Shown: one piece after another, positions 19,601 through 28,330 of the stretch
Layout of the letters: the number at the start of each line of letters is the position of its first letter
Numbering within the stretch: position 1 is the stretch's first letter
Source: a virus
Reading direction: 5' to 3' (one strand)
Virus record (IMG/VR): IMGVR_UViG_3300022744_000028
Location: 1-64,000 of that record
Length of the DNA: 64,000 nucleotides
Translations under genes and position numbers: made by a program
The notes under the pieces: model-generated
The model's input: only the letters and a program-made list of their open reading frames with translations
The model's database searches: none
What the model was told of the DNA's origin: nothing

Positions 19601-19639
19601 AATGAGAGGAGATATTTTATCGTGTAGTAATATATTCAT
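16622..19639 (-). CDS. 7: Baseplate wedge protein, gp7-like
   Basis: 1005 residues, close to the 1032 of T4 gp7. It sits between gp6 and gp8, the same order as T4. The N-terminus (PLIESQFPSFYREEGPHFVAF) and YYEWLEQTGNPLFHSRNLLQ lead a helical domain seen in the superfamily protein at this position. The long middle repeats a beta module ending in FVVGETV/ANVTS-type strands. A C-terminal helical segment RIQDNEYYQEYSYEIQTGLS is also conserved. In T4 this protein starts wedge assembly by binding gp10. The start overlaps gp6 by one base. Confidence 0.72.
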   Translation of the reverse strand: MNILLHDKISPLIESQFPSFYREEGPHFVAFVKAYYEWLEQTGNPLFHSRNLLQYRDIDSTLDEFIPHFADKYLAGARNVTIGEQRNLIKHSHDLYQTKGTIESLELVFRMLFNENVDVYYPGDDILRTSDGVWIVPKYIELSVSDKAVQFVGHDIRGNLSGAKAFVERVDRKTYDGKIVDVAYLSNVQPNQDTGQSFLYGEYVSIDGIIKDAPQVVGSLTRVNITSSGSGFVEGETVDIISSRRGHRGKARVTSVGNRTGEVNYRLIDGGYGYTLNANIYGTSQKVYVSANVLSLTSFSSSNSFVTGFPEFTTIVQPLTNVSFSTANTTFAAGDLIYGTTNTTSNVLATGFVLSVSQAAGSGTLLISPHTTSTANIDSVQFANTVTGSFVIGEDVYQSNSSGNAAVGTIIQANSSYVVIDHRYGPFTSGQLILGSSSGAIANVVSVTTRSFNNTNFSNTNITKLVIGETNNGASKTGSVDISASANVVGSNTGAVGVFQITNDFKGGSYARVYSPYNGAVADVTVTSSGYPGQFKIGAIGNTEVVYLGSDLLSANAAPNTTFLSLPLNSSTYGFAANTSANLSSVLASAFSKNAYTIGSVLTLTERNPGFDNTAKPFVVEIEQIVASYGKRSRLTLGVVDKVGIFAIGEQVTQSISTPLANVAVSNVSGTFDFSVRETIKQVRADGHTIFGDLYTTSVIGNAGTIRVFVANTANTFDSSNTIVGLVSGATANVTSVGITNTNIITTGIVVGTSNNQVDVQRTTFKDFVRGTMIYGAESGATANVVTIQEDSSSGVIGNNVNVDAEAGISDGRINTLEVLDSGFLYEEGETVDISAPGNQIMAAGVARVETHGSSQGYWRGDRGTLDSTKRIQDNEYYQEYSYEIQTGLSREKYESVVKSLTHVVGTKMFNKFVGITLSSKPVAAANATYSRINTLTLTGVTGTYVANEIVSQAGQATGRVKSFNGALNTLQLVDVEGQFTASGSVVGANSSATGTISSTNILFI

Positions 19640-21438
19640 TAGCCGCGCTCGCCGATAACTGTAACGTAGATGTCATCATCTTTGATTCTGATGATGTCGT
19701 TCTGAGTAGCTGCAATATCCTTGCTGTCTGTAACAGCACGAAGGCGGATAGCGCTTCCTTCATATGCTGTAATATTCAAACCAGCATCAAATACAACTGT
19801 TCCTGTTGTATAGTCTACAGTTCCTACATTGACTACTACAGCATGGTCTGCGCCTTCGTCAGCAACTGTAACAATTCTGATGACACCAAAACCATCATCT
19901 TCTACTTTACATTGAGCGCCACCATATGTAAAGAACGTCGATGTTATAGAGTGATTATCAACATACGGATGGATATAAGCGCTATTGAGAATCTTCAGCG
20001 GGTTGCGGAAGTGTACGGTGAATGGCTCTGTTGAATTGAGAGCAGGATTCAACTCCTTGTATGCGACAACTTCTGTACTATTGCCAATTATGCTGGTAGT
20101 CGTGTCATCGATTGCCTTGACGAGCTTAGAGTAGCGACATACAGTACCAAAATCGTTTAAGTTCTGCTCATTAAAGATACGAACCTTTGTAGCGATGGCC
20201 GAAATCAGCTCAGCTTCAGAAGAAGTTGTCGTATCGATGTCATATGTTACCGATGTATACACCTCGACGTTTAAGAACTCTGGATCAATGAAGATTGGGT
20301 CGATAGTAAGCGGACATCTTGTCTTCAAGAATTTTCTATATTCTTCCTTTTTGGAATCAGACACGCCATCAGACCCAGCGATGTCTGTAGAGATCATAAC
20401 CTTGCCATAGCGTGGAGGATCAGCTTCTTCGCCACCGAAAACATAGATCGATGTAATCTCTGGATAGTTCAATTGAAGAAGTGTACGGTAGTCTGATGCT
20501 GTTACTGCGCGCTCTTGTGTTTGGAAGAAACGAGGAGCATTCTTACGGATCAATTGTGTTGTCTCGTGGACGGCCCCGCCAATTGCATCCTGGACGGTAG
20601 TAACGCGGACATTTGTGTGGCCATCGATGGCATCATCGCTAGCAAATACGCTACATCCATTAGGTAGCTCACCATTACCCACCTGATATACAGCTGAAAT
20701 GACAGCACCATGCTTTGGCAAGCGGCCTTGCGTACCGTTACCGAACACCAACTCATACAAATCATTCTCTGCCGCTTGTACGAAGAATACTTGAGAGTTT
20801 CCGTCAATACCTAGGAACGATGAAGCCTGTTGGTAAGTGAGTGTAGTACTGCTGTTATCTTCAGTGACATACACGCGCAGACTTGTTGTGTCGATTGTAG
20901 GGTTGGATAGAATGAAGCGTTGGCTTTCTGAAGCTGCATTGAAAACAAACGTGTCAGTTACTAACGAACCTTCATAGATTGCAACGTTGCTGGCTGTAAA
21001 CACACCATTTGAAGAACTCGTAACCAGCAAATTATCTGGCATCGTGAATGTGTAAGTGTTTGCACCAACCTTACTTGTAAACGATGTCCCACGTGGAATT
21101 GTAACTGTAGTAATTCCATTTGGGTTTGTCGGCGCGATAGCAATATCGATGATCGCTTTTGCTGAACGGAATGAGCGTGGAACGTAGTTCAGTTCCTTGG
21201 CATGTGATATTACACTAGCTCTGAGTTGAGCTGTATCCAAGAACATCTCACTTGCTACCATGTTAAGATAGAAAGAGTTAATGTATGTGTTATACGCCAT
21301 CACATCAAGCAGGACATTAAGGTTCGAACCCTCGAGGTTGAAGTCCTTGAACGCAGTTTGCGAACTGAGGTATGACTTGAATGAAGACTTTAGCGTATCA
21401 AAGTCGAGGTTGACTAGATTAATTGAACCGTTGGCCAT
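19639..21438 (-). CDS. 6: Baseplate wedge protein gp6 (baseplate J family)
   Basis: 599 residues (T4 gp6: 660). The opening INLVNLDFDTLKSSFKSYLS and LLDVMAYNTYINSFYLNMVA match the gp6/baseplate J family, as does EMFLDTAQLRASVISHAKEL. gp6 forms the ring of the inner baseplate that holds wedges together. The body is the usual mix of helical and beta domains; DPPRYGKVMISTDI marks the conserved middle. It overlaps gp25 and gp7 by one base each, so translation is coupled through the operon. Confidence 0.88.
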   Translation of the reverse strand: MANGSINLVNLDFDTLKSSFKSYLSSQTAFKDFNLEGSNLNVLLDVMAYNTYINSFYLNMVASEMFLDTAQLRASVISHAKELNYVPRSFRSAKAIIDIAIAPTNPNGITTVTIPRGTSFTSKVGANTYTFTMPDNLLVTSSSNGVFTASNVAIYEGSLVTDTFVFNAASESQRFILSNPTIDTTSLRVYVTEDNSSTTLTYQQASSFLGIDGNSQVFFVQAAENDLYELVFGNGTQGRLPKHGAVISAVYQVGNGELPNGCSVFASDDAIDGHTNVRVTTVQDAIGGAVHETTQLIRKNAPRFFQTQERAVTASDYRTLLQLNYPEITSIYVFGGEEADPPRYGKVMISTDIAGSDGVSDSKKEEYRKFLKTRCPLTIDPIFIDPEFLNVEVYTSVTYDIDTTTSSEAELISAIATKVRIFNEQNLNDFGTVCRYSKLVKAIDDTTTSIIGNSTEVVAYKELNPALNSTEPFTVHFRNPLKILNSAYIHPYVDNHSITSTFFTYGGAQCKVEDDGFGVIRIVTVADEGADHAVVVNVGTVDYTTGTVVFDAGLNITAYEGSAIRLRAVTDSKDIAATQNDIIRIKDDDIYVTVIGERG

Positions 21439-21866
21439 TATCGTACTCTATTAAGAAGGAGGTTGAGTGCTACAGGCGTTGATGTGTTAACGAGACTGAA
21501 CACTAAGTTGACTTGTATTTGATGCTCATCAGCAGTTGTAGTAACACGCAACGATATTACGTTCGCGCGAGGCTCAAACTTGCTGATGCATGTAAGGATT
21601 CTGTGTCTCAGCATAGAAAGTGTGTCTTCAGTTGCTGGTTCGAATAATAGATGCTTAATATTAGCACCCAAATATGGTTGGTGGAAGCGTTCGTGATAGT
21701 CCGTCAAAAGCAGGTTGACAATCGAGCGCTTAACAGCATTCTCATTAGTCACGCGGACGATGTCACGTTTACCGGGATGCAGCTGGAGGTCGACGCCAAA
21801 GTCGCTAAACAACTCCGTCTTAACATCTGTAGATGTAAATTTATCTGCTATCGAAATATTTGCCAT
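21438..21866 (-). CDS. 25: Baseplate wedge protein gp25 (GPW/gp25 family)
   Basis: 142 residues, close to T4 gp25 (132). NENAVKRSIVNLLLTDYHER is the core signature of the gp25/GpW family, followed by PYLGANIKHLLFEPATEDT. gp25 sits at the wedge core and anchors the first sheath ring. It directly precedes gp6, as in T4 relatives, and lies one base after the PAAR gene. Confidence 0.92.
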   Translation of the reverse strand: MANISIADKFTSTDVKTELFSDFGVDLQLHPGKRDIVRVTNENAVKRSIVNLLLTDYHERFHQPYLGANIKHLLFEPATEDTLSMLRHRILTCISKFEPRANVISLRVTTTADEHQIQVNLVFSLVNTSTPVALNLLLNRVR

Positions 21867-21867
21867 G

Positions 21868-22155
21868 TTAGCCTATGAATACTTTTGCGTCAGGCCCAAC
21901 AATCAAGGGATGTACGCATGTTGCTGTGTCTCCAGTTCCACAAACTGGAGTTTTTGCTGCACCTACCCATACCAAAGGATTACCAACTGCCATCTTTGAT
22001 GCTGCATGTGGTCCTGATCCATGTGGTGTAACAGGAGTACCGACAACTGCTATTGGAAGTCCTCCTACCGTGACGGTAGGATATAGTGGCGTCATCAAAG
22101 GTACACCACCGACAGTATCAGTAGGGGCTCCTACTCTTCCAACTAACTTTGGCAT
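21868..22155 (-). CDS. PAAR-domain spike tip protein
   Basis: 95 residues, Gly/Pro/Val-rich, with repeated TVGGxP, VGTPVTPHG and CVHPLIVGPDAKV units and PVCGTGDTATCVHPL giving two cysteines and a histidine for metal binding. This is the compact PAAR fold that caps the VgrG/gp5-type spike and sharpens the tail tip for piercing the outer membrane. Its place right after the spike gene fits exactly. Confidence 0.88.
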   Translation of the reverse strand: MPKLVGRVGAPTDTVGGVPLMTPLYPTVTVGGLPIAVVGTPVTPHGSGPHAASKMAVGNPLVWVGAAKTPVCGTGDTATCVHPLIVGPDAKVFIG

Positions 22156-22165
22156 ACAACTCCTC

Positions 22166-23050
22166 TTATGCTACTGTACTTCCAGGATTCAACCATAGGC
22201 CCAAGATACCCGAGACCATTGTGGTAGAACCAGACATAGACAACATACCAGCTGTATTAATATTAACAGCAGCAGTTCCGTTTATATTTATCAGCGGGGC
22301 AGACATCGATATTTGCTTATCCGATGCCATCGTAATAGCGCCCTTTGCGTATATCGTAAGAGCTCCGTCAGCAACAACGTACATATCGCCGTTGCTTTTT
22401 GTGTAGTGGCCGACGGTAGCTGTGTTGACGCGAATGCCATTTGTCTTATCGACAGTCATTCCGTTGCTCATCTCCATATATGAGCCACCATTGTGGTATA
22501 CATGGATACGTTCAGCACCAGGTGTATCGTCTACTTCGATTGCATGCCCGCGTTCAGACTCAAATACTTTGTTGTATGGATACTGGGCAGCAAATGTTGC
22601 TGTAGGAGGCGGCTCCATTGGATTATCTTCACCTGCTCTGACTTCTGCCTTAGCAGATGCTAGCTTATTGACGCCTCTTGCAAGCTGACTGACGTCATGC
22701 ATATCAGATGTAAAGTTATCTGTATCGGTGAAGTCTGGATCAGGCTGCGGAATGCCAGGATACGTTCCCAGAACAATTGGCATTTGTCCTTGTGGGCCAT
22801 CAACGAAGAACCCAAACACAGTACTGTCGGGTCTGATAAATGTTGGGCTCCATCCCTTGCCTTGATAGCTTGCACTTGTTGTTGGCATTACCACATGAGC
22901 CCATGGCAGGTCATCAGTAGGTAATGTGCTGCTGTTCATCGAATAAAAATGATACACGCGCACCTTGACGCGGCCGAGTTGTAATGGATCCATAACATCT
23001 TCAACGATGCCGAACCACCACGTAAACCCCATTTTACCCATTTCACTCAT
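22166..23050 (-). CDS. 5: Baseplate central spike protein, gp5-like without lysozyme domain
   Basis: 294 residues, about half of T4 gp5 (575). The N-terminus FTWWFGIVEDVMDPLQLGRV is the gp5/VgrG OB-fold, with WAHVVMPTTSASYQGKG continuing it. The C-terminal half (GHAIEVDDTPGAERIHVYHN, then repeated G-x-I-x-M/V units) is the triple-stranded beta-helix spike. No T4-lysozyme-like domain lies between them. Peptidoglycan digestion during entry would have to come from elsewhere, for example the lysozyme-like domain in the tape measure at 30146-32434. Confidence 0.85.
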   Translation of the reverse strand: MSEMGKMGFTWWFGIVEDVMDPLQLGRVKVRVYHFYSMNSSTLPTDDLPWAHVVMPTTSASYQGKGWSPTFIRPDSTVFGFFVDGPQGQMPIVLGTYPGIPQPDPDFTDTDNFTSDMHDVSQLARGVNKLASAKAEVRAGEDNPMEPPPTATFAAQYPYNKVFESERGHAIEVDDTPGAERIHVYHNGGSYMEMSNGMTVDKTNGIRVNTATVGHYTKSNGDMYVVADGALTIYAKGAITMASDKQISMSAPLININGTAAVNINTAGMLSMSGSTTMVSGILGLWLNPGSTVA

Positions 23051-24363
23051 GTTCTAAGACCCTCAATACTGTGATTGCGCGCACCGTTGACAGCGCTAAT
23101 ATGCACATAATAATCTACGTTTTCATTAAAGCTGAATGTATGTACTACACGAGCACACAAAAATGTGCCGGAATACATCTTATCAACCATCCCTCTACCT
23201 TCGCCCTTGGCCGCAATCTCACGTGATTGCGGAACCATGACTTTCATAACTTGTCCTGCTGTCACGTTCGAATCACCATATATTGTATACTGGATGTTAT
23301 ACTCGCTTAGCAGATTTGTGTATGCTTTCATTTCCCCGACATACTCAGAATACAGATCTTTTTGTGTGCTGTTCTGGCCATCCATTTCCCACGAACAATC
23401 TTTCGGTAGGTAGTACGCTACACATCTTGTATTTGCAAACGTTTCAGCAAAACTTGCTCTATTAAGATATCCTTGGCCACCCAATTGGAACTTGTTGCCA
23501 TCGTCGACTAAGTTAAATCTCTTATTGAGAACGAACGCCTTTGTAGTCAAGTCGAATGAGTAGCAGTCAGCGTTGTATGCGCCCGAATCAATCTTTTCGG
23601 TCGTATCATAGAACGACACAATTTCAAAATCGACGATGTCTACCTTAACGCCGTTGGCAAGTTTTTCATCATATTCAGCTGGTAGTTGTCTAGCAGCATA
23701 TGTGTGAGTAATTCCTGCAGATGGCAAAGATCCTTGTCTATTGAATAGACCGCTAATCGACGTAAACGAATATCCTTCCGAGCTACGGAAGAAGGTAAAC
23801 GGTGTACGCGATTCACCAGTCGCGACAGATCTTGCACGGCAAAAGTCGATAGCAGCAAGTGGGCTCAGTTGCGGTGATAAGAAACGGCCGACGCCACGAC
23901 TTGGTTCAAAATTGAATACATTGCCATCAGAGTCTAGCTGAATGTAATCATCAAAGATCTGGCCGGCAATGCTTGCGTATGTTCCTGTATAAGCCCGAGC
24001 CACAGTCTTTGCTGTATCAAATGCGCGTTCTTTTGTAACACCGCGTAGCACGTAGCCTTTAGCAGTGTTCATTTCGGTCATACCTGCTGTATCTTTTGTA
24101 CCTAAGAAAAATTCATAGGAGACGGTCTTGCCATCGATGCTTTGGTATGAGAATCTGAAGAACTCCTCACCGACCAATGGAAACTTCTTTGCAAGGCTGT
24201 CATAATCGATCAGCATCATTTCACAACTGACGAACGGGTTGTAGATGTCCTCGTATATCTGAACAGATATCAAATTGTCAGTTACAGATAGTGTAACGCC
24301 GTCACCATTATAGATGACAGCTTCTTTAATAATCGCCCGCCCGAGTACGTTTTGTTCAGCCAT
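23047..24363 (-). CDS. 27: Baseplate hub protein, gp27-like
   Basis: 438 residues (T4 gp27: 391). The N-terminal tube-like domain includes NLISVQIYEDIYNPFVSCEM and later KGYVLRGVTKERAFDTAKTV, the general pattern of gp27/gpD hub proteins. It is adjacent to the spike gene, with an ATGA overlap, and upstream of it, as expected for the protein that forms a trimeric ring on gp5 and joins spike to tube. Assignment is by motif style, size and position; similarity to T4 gp27 itself will be low. Confidence 0.72.
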   Translation of the reverse strand: MAEQNVLGRAIIKEAVIYNGDGVTLSVTDNLISVQIYEDIYNPFVSCEMMLIDYDSLAKKFPLVGEEFFRFSYQSIDGKTVSYEFFLGTKDTAGMTEMNTAKGYVLRGVTKERAFDTAKTVARAYTGTYASIAGQIFDDYIQLDSDGNVFNFEPSRGVGRFLSPQLSPLAAIDFCRARSVATGESRTPFTFFRSSEGYSFTSISGLFNRQGSLPSAGITHTYAARQLPAEYDEKLANGVKVDIVDFEIVSFYDTTEKIDSGAYNADCYSFDLTTKAFVLNKRFNLVDDGNKFQLGGQGYLNRASFAETFANTRCVAYYLPKDCSWEMDGQNSTQKDLYSEYVGEMKAYTNLLSEYNIQYTIYGDSNVTAGQVMKVMVPQSREIAAKGEGRGMVDKMYSGTFLCARVVHTFSFNENVDYYVHISAVNGARNHSIEGLRT

Positions 24364-24364
24364 A

Positions 24365-25228
24365 TTAGCTCATCACACTTTGCAAGTTAAGCTGAGCTTG
24401 TTCTGCATATCTCTTGTCGATTAGCTTTACAGTCTTTCGCTGCTCATTTAGCAATTCTTCATAGTCGTAGTACGACACAGCGCGCCAATATGTTTGCTCG
24501 ACTGTGGGGATATTCTCAACCATCACAGTAACAGTAATCGGCGTTGCTTGTGTGCTAGTGTTAAACCCAACAATCGGCAACCCCGCATTAAATGTACCGT
24601 TGACGTTTTTAAGCGTGATACTCTCAGTATCCAGTGTTGTAATTTCAGCATAGCCAATCACAGTATCGCCGCTCAGCTGACTTACCAATTCACCAACTTC
24701 AAATCCAGCCGACGTAGGCACAGCCAAACGGATGATTCTATTAGTAGTTACAATGAGATCGAGCGCAGCACGTTGATAAAAAACAACACTACCATATTCA
24801 TTTAAAACAGGACTCCAATAACGCTTTAGATTAACTGGCGCTACACACTGTAGTCCTTCATATGCTGAAATGGTCAGCTTGGTATCGTCCCCTACCCAAT
24901 TGACTTGGTAGTGATGTGTTTTAAGTTGTGCTTCTGTCAATGACCCATACTTACTAACGATGTATTGGTTGAATTGATCGCCAGACAAATACCATCCATA
25001 ATAGGGATCGATGATTCCGTTGGCAAAGAATATCAACCACTCCATCATCGAATCTTCGTAGTAGAGATGCGATAAAGTGTCAGGGCGCTCACCTTCCTTA
25101 GCCTGATATGGATAGAACACCGATGCGCGATTCATCACGTCGCGCGTAATTCCAGCACGATGTGTAATGTTACGACATATCTCGTCGTTATATTGCGCAG
25201 TATTGAAGTTTTCGAAATATCGAGCCAT
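24365..25228 (-). CDS. 53: Baseplate wedge protein gp53
   Basis: 287 residues (T4 gp53: 196). The first half has the gp53 pattern: RYFENFNTAQYNDEICRNIT, RPDTLSHLYYEDSMMEWLIF and DPYYGWYLSGDQFNQYIVSK. gp53 binds between wedges and triggers their joining into the six-fold baseplate. The C-terminal extension (residues 165-285) has beta character and QTYWRAVSYYDYEELLNEQR near the end. It lies one base after gp48 and one before gp27. Confidence 0.82.
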   Translation of the reverse strand: MARYFENFNTAQYNDEICRNITHRAGITRDVMNRASVFYPYQAKEGERPDTLSHLYYEDSMMEWLIFFANGIIDPYYGWYLSGDQFNQYIVSKYGSLTEAQLKTHHYQVNWVGDDTKLTISAYEGLQCVAPVNLKRYWSPVLNEYGSVVFYQRAALDLIVTTNRIIRLAVPTSAGFEVGELVSQLSGDTVIGYAEITTLDTESITLKNVNGTFNAGLPIVGFNTSTQATPITVTVMVENIPTVEQTYWRAVSYYDYEELLNEQRKTVKLIDKRYAEQAQLNLQSVMS

Positions 25229-25229
25229 A

Positions 25230-26663
25230 TTATGCTGTTGTTGGTTTTAGGTCACTCAATTGAGTGGCTTCTGATGTTTGAATTGCTGAATCTGGAGTAG
25301 ACTCAGCATAGTAGTCAGTTTGACCTTGACGTGTTTCTGAATAGAATGGCATATTGCTTGTGTGGATATCCATTTCACGAAGAACGATCGTCAACTCAAC
25401 TTCTGTTGGGTATCTCTTCCCATCATCTGCTGATGTATCGTAAGCACGGAAGAACGATGGGACTCCATTTGGTGCATAGTTGATACCGACAGAATCGATT
25501 ACGCAAGGTTTGAATGGAATCAAGTTTGCAGGATTCATTTCAACAATAACAATATCAGGGAACGTCAATAGCAGGGCGAACTCACCTTCCGTTGAAGGTA
25601 ATGCGGCTGCCTGCAAGTTTCTAATGATATTTTCGAGTTCTTTACTTTCAGCATAGCTGTCTGGAGATAGTCTCCACGTATATGCGTGCTTCTTGAGATT
25701 GACGCCGTTGAAAGTAACAGCCATGTGTGGGTTTGGTGCGCTGCCAGTAATTCTATCAAATGCTGCCGACATCGTAGAGTTTGTTAGGAGTTTGCGTGCC
25801 ACTGCTTGTGCAAAGTTTGGATCATGGAGCAAGTCTGACATTCCGCCCTTCAACGAGTCTACACCAGCTCTAATTCCTCCTGACATTCCGCCAGCAGATC
25901 TACCAGTATCATATGCATTACCAGCTATATCTGCCATTGGTCCGCCAAACATACCCATGCTCAATTCTTGGTACGATAGCTTGACAGCATCGACCAAGTT
26001 AGTTGGTAATGGTAACTTGATCATCGTGTGGAAATCTGACAATTCACTAGACGCATTCGAACGAGTGACTGTACGATTATATTTGCGGACAGAGAAACGC
26101 ATCCAATAGTCCGGACTCAATGTCTTCGGGAAGGTAAGTTGCAACGTCTTGCCCTTCTCACGCTCGTTCATCACAGCAATATTTGGATCAACAACTTCTG
26201 AAGTCTTGAAATTCGATGGAGATGTTAATGATCCCCCACGAGCGTTCGATGACTGCTCCAATGCTGCTGCTGCAGCCTTACCTTGCTTAAGCAAAGCGCT
26301 GACACTCAACCCAACAGCTGCTGTTGCGGCGAGGTTTGGTAAATTGAGCGAAGGAATTTTTGAGCCCGAACCAAGAGCTAAGCCGACCAATCCCATACCT
26401 ACGCCCGTAAGGAAGGCTGGGTTGTTGATCGCTGAGCTGAAAGTCGAACTCATCGCCGATACACCAGCATCCGCAGCAGCGCCCGACATTGCTCCTATAG
26501 CGTCGGCAGCCGTTCCGCCAGCATCAATCGATTGCGCAATCTGGCTTTGAGCGCCGCCGAACGAATTCCATGTGCTAGCTGCAGCTCCAACACCCTTAGC
26601 AAGGGCCGGAATAGCAACCGCACCAGCGACTACTGCTCCATACTGCGTATATTTGTTTGCCAT
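25230..26663 (-). CDS. 48: Baseplate tail-tube cap protein, gp48-like
   Basis: 477 residues (T4 gp48: 364). Residues about 1-140 are Ala/Gly-rich and partly hydrophobic (FLTGVGMGLVGLALGSGSKI). The C-terminal part carries the gp48/gp54 signature: NPHMAVTFNGVNLKKHAYTW, RLSPDSYAESKELENIIRNL and the RYPTEVELTIVLREMDIHTS ending strand. gp48 caps the hub and, with gp54, starts tube polymerisation. It is the first gene of the minus-strand baseplate operon. Confidence 0.8.
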   Translation of the reverse strand: MANKYTQYGAVVAGAVAIPALAKGVGAAASTWNSFGGAQSQIAQSIDAGGTAADAIGAMSGAAADAGVSAMSSTFSSAINNPAFLTGVGMGLVGLALGSGSKIPSLNLPNLAATAAVGLSVSALLKQGKAAAAALEQSSNARGGSLTSPSNFKTSEVVDPNIAVMNEREKGKTLQLTFPKTLSPDYWMRFSVRKYNRTVTRSNASSELSDFHTMIKLPLPTNLVDAVKLSYQELSMGMFGGPMADIAGNAYDTGRSAGGMSGGIRAGVDSLKGGMSDLLHDPNFAQAVARKLLTNSTMSAAFDRITGSAPNPHMAVTFNGVNLKKHAYTWRLSPDSYAESKELENIIRNLQAAALPSTEGEFALLLTFPDIVIVEMNPANLIPFKPCVIDSVGINYAPNGVPSFFRAYDTSADDGKRYPTEVELTIVLREMDIHTSNMPFYSETRQGQTDYYAESTPDSAIQTSEATQLSDLKPTTA

Positions 26664-26705
26664 GTTAGATAAAATCCATGTTTGTTGTTATTGTTATGCT
26701 CGTTT

Positions 26706-26713
26706 TATTTATG
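26706..26713 (-). promoter_or_regulatory. Candidate T4-type late promoter CATAAATA
   Basis: On the minus strand CATAAATA matches the T4 late box at seven of eight positions and ends 42 bp before the gp48 start. Position at the head of the baseplate operon is what one expects for a late promoter. The region is AT-rich, so chance is possible. Confidence 0.4.
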
Positions 26714-26777
26714 TGGGGGTACTGCCGCGTTGTCTAAATACCTCGTTAGAAATAAACCAGAACAGTATCGTTTTACG

Positions 26778-27287
26778 ATGAAATCCACTTATCAGTTTGC
26801 TGCTATATGCGAGTCGCTCAATATGGCACCACTTTCTTCAGACAATTCATATCTCCCTGACTTTGAACTTGTGTGTCAGGGCGGTCAGCGTGGAAGCATG
26901 AATCCTCGCTATGGGACCAAGCATTCAGCAGAATCGGTTGCTAAAATGTCTGCATCAGCAAAAAAGCGATGGATCGAAGCGCCTAGACGAGGATTCAATC
27001 ACAGCGATGAGACGAAGAAACTCTTAAGCGATAAGGCCAAGGGTAGACGATCGCCTCGTATTGGCATTGAACCTTGGAATAAAGGCATACCCCAATCCGA
27101 AGCCGTCAAAGAAGCTATATCCAAAGCTCTCAGCGGAAAACCAAGGTCAGAAGCTGCTCGAAAATCATTGGCAGAAGGAGCTCGGCGCCGTATCAAAATG
27201 CAATGTGCCCACTGTGGTATGATTGCTGATGCGTCGAACATAGGAAGATGGCACAATGATAATTGTCGAGAAAAGGCCGTTAAATGA
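26778..27287 (+). CDS. Homing-endonuclease-like protein with NUMOD3-type repeats
   Basis: 169 residues from ATG 26778; the frame is open back to 26682 and a TTG at 26730 behind a G-rich stretch is another possible start. It contains three NUMOD3-like DNA-contact motifs: GSMNPRYGTKHSAESVAKMS, GFNHSDETKKLLSDKAKGRR and PQSEAVKEAISKALSGKPRS. A C-terminal CAHCGMIADASNIGRWHNDNC looks like the zinc knuckle found in phage endonucleases of the HNH class. No clear catalytic HNH block is visible. It lies between divergent late operons and overlaps gp4 by four bases. Confidence 0.65.
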   Translation: MKSTYQFAAICESLNMAPLSSDNSYLPDFELVCQGGQRGSMNPRYGTKHSAESVAKMSASAKKRWIEAPRRGFNHSDETKKLLSDKAKGRRSPRIGIEPWNKGIPQSEAVKEAISKALSGKPRSEAARKSLAEGARRRIKMQCAHCGMIADASNIGRWHNDNCREKAVK

Positions 27288-27724
27288 GTAAAAGCTATAA
27301 GGGCAGCTTCCGTCCCAAGAACCCATCGAAGTATAGAGGCGATCCGTCTGGTATCATTTTCAGATCGTCATGGGAATTGAAGTTTATGATATACATTGAT
27401 ACTCACCCAGACGTATTGGAATGGTCGAGCGAGGAATTCTGCATCCCATACATATCACCACTAGACGGCCGAGTGCATCGTTATTTCCCGGATTTCTGGA
27501 TTAAACAAAAGAATAGAGACGGAAACATAGAGACTCTCGTCGTTGAGATTAAGCCCAAGAAGCAAACGCAACCACCTGCTGTTCAAAAAAGAAAAACAAA
27601 ACAATACATCAATGAGGTTATGACGTGGGGTGTCAATTCCGCTAAATGGCAAGCAGCGGAAGAGTTTTGCCTCAAGAAGGCGTGGAAATTCCGCGTATTA
27701 ACTGAACAGCACTTAGGAATATAA
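27284..27724 (+). CDS. 4: Head completion protein gp4 (PD-(D/E)XK nuclease-like)
   Basis: 146 residues, near T4 gp4 (150). YKGSFRPKNPSKYRGDPSGI, then FRSSWELKFMIYIDTHPDVL and VHRYFPDFWIKQKN are strongly conserved in the family. FPDF followed by VVEIKPKK gives the PD...ExK nuclease core. gp4 (also named gp50) completes filled heads before tail joining. The ATG overlaps the end of the homing-endonuclease-like gene (ATGA), an arrangement suggesting insertion of that gene just upstream. Confidence 0.92.
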   Translation: MSKSYKGSFRPKNPSKYRGDPSGIIFRSSWELKFMIYIDTHPDVLEWSSEEFCIPYISPLDGRVHRYFPDFWIKQKNRDGNIETLVVEIKPKKQTQPPAVQKRKTKQYINEVMTWGVNSAKWQAAEEFCLKKAWKFRVLTEQHLGI

Positions 27725-28330
27725 ATGGCAGCCGTATTTGCAAATCTTCTGAAAAAGAATGTCGATGCATCGACCATTCCCACACGAACGAACGAAGCTC
27801 GTAAGTGGGTTCAGACAACTGCATCAGCAGCAATGAAGAATGCTAGGAACGTAATCAAGGCAGCTCCAGCGGTTGTTCAAAAAGGCGCTCCATCAAACTC
27901 GATCATTGGACAGATGTTGCTTTTTCAATATCAAGCAACCACAGCTAAAGACCTTCCATATTGGGACAAGTATCCTCTCGTATTTCCGTTCCACGTCGAC
28001 AGCACAGGGATGTGGGGGATCAATATGCACTACCTGCCTCATACTATGAGAGCAGCATTAATGGATCAGCTAATGACGGTCGCAACTGGCGACACGACGG
28101 ATCCCAAGACTAAATTGAAGCTATCATACACGATACTACAAGGCGCTTCGAAGAACCGTTACTTCCAACCATGTGTGAAACACTACCTAAATAAGGGATT
28201 GGCGTCTAATATTGTACCAATCCCAGCAAACGAGTGGAGCATCGCTCTATTCTTGCCATTGGAAAGATTCCAGAAAGCATCTGCATCGCAAGTTCACGAA
28301 GACAGCAAAAGAATCATTAGAAAGAGATAA
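27725..28330 (+). CDS. Conserved virion-associated protein of T4-superfamily phages
   Basis: 201 residues. The central part has a strong family look: GQMLLFQYQATTAKDLPYWD, KYPLVFPFHVDSTGMWGINM, HYLPHTMRAALMDQLMTVAT and later ANEWSIALFLPLERFQKASA. I know this pattern from structural genes beside gp4 in related phages but not its exact function; a DNA-end protector or tail-completion role would fit the neighbourhood. It starts on the base after the gp4 stop and shares one base with gp54. Confidence 0.65.
   Translation: MAAVFANLLKKNVDASTIPTRTNEARKWVQTTASAAMKNARNVIKAAPAVVQKGAPSNSIIGQMLLFQYQATTAKDLPYWDKYPLVFPFHVDSTGMWGINMHYLPHTMRAALMDQLMTVATGDTTDPKTKLKLSYTILQGASKNRYFQPCVKHYLNKGLASNIVPIPANEWSIALFLPLERFQKASASQVHEDSKRIIRKR

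Noticed and set aside
21305-21330. GGTTCGAACC in the gp6 gene as a tRNA T-loop
   Set aside because: Within strongly conserved gp6 coding sequence, and no acceptor or anticodon arm can be drawn around it.
21875-22198. 107-codon plus-strand frame opposite the PAAR gene
   Set aside because: Mirror frame of a Gly/Pro/Val repeat protein; no ribosome site or recognisable motif.
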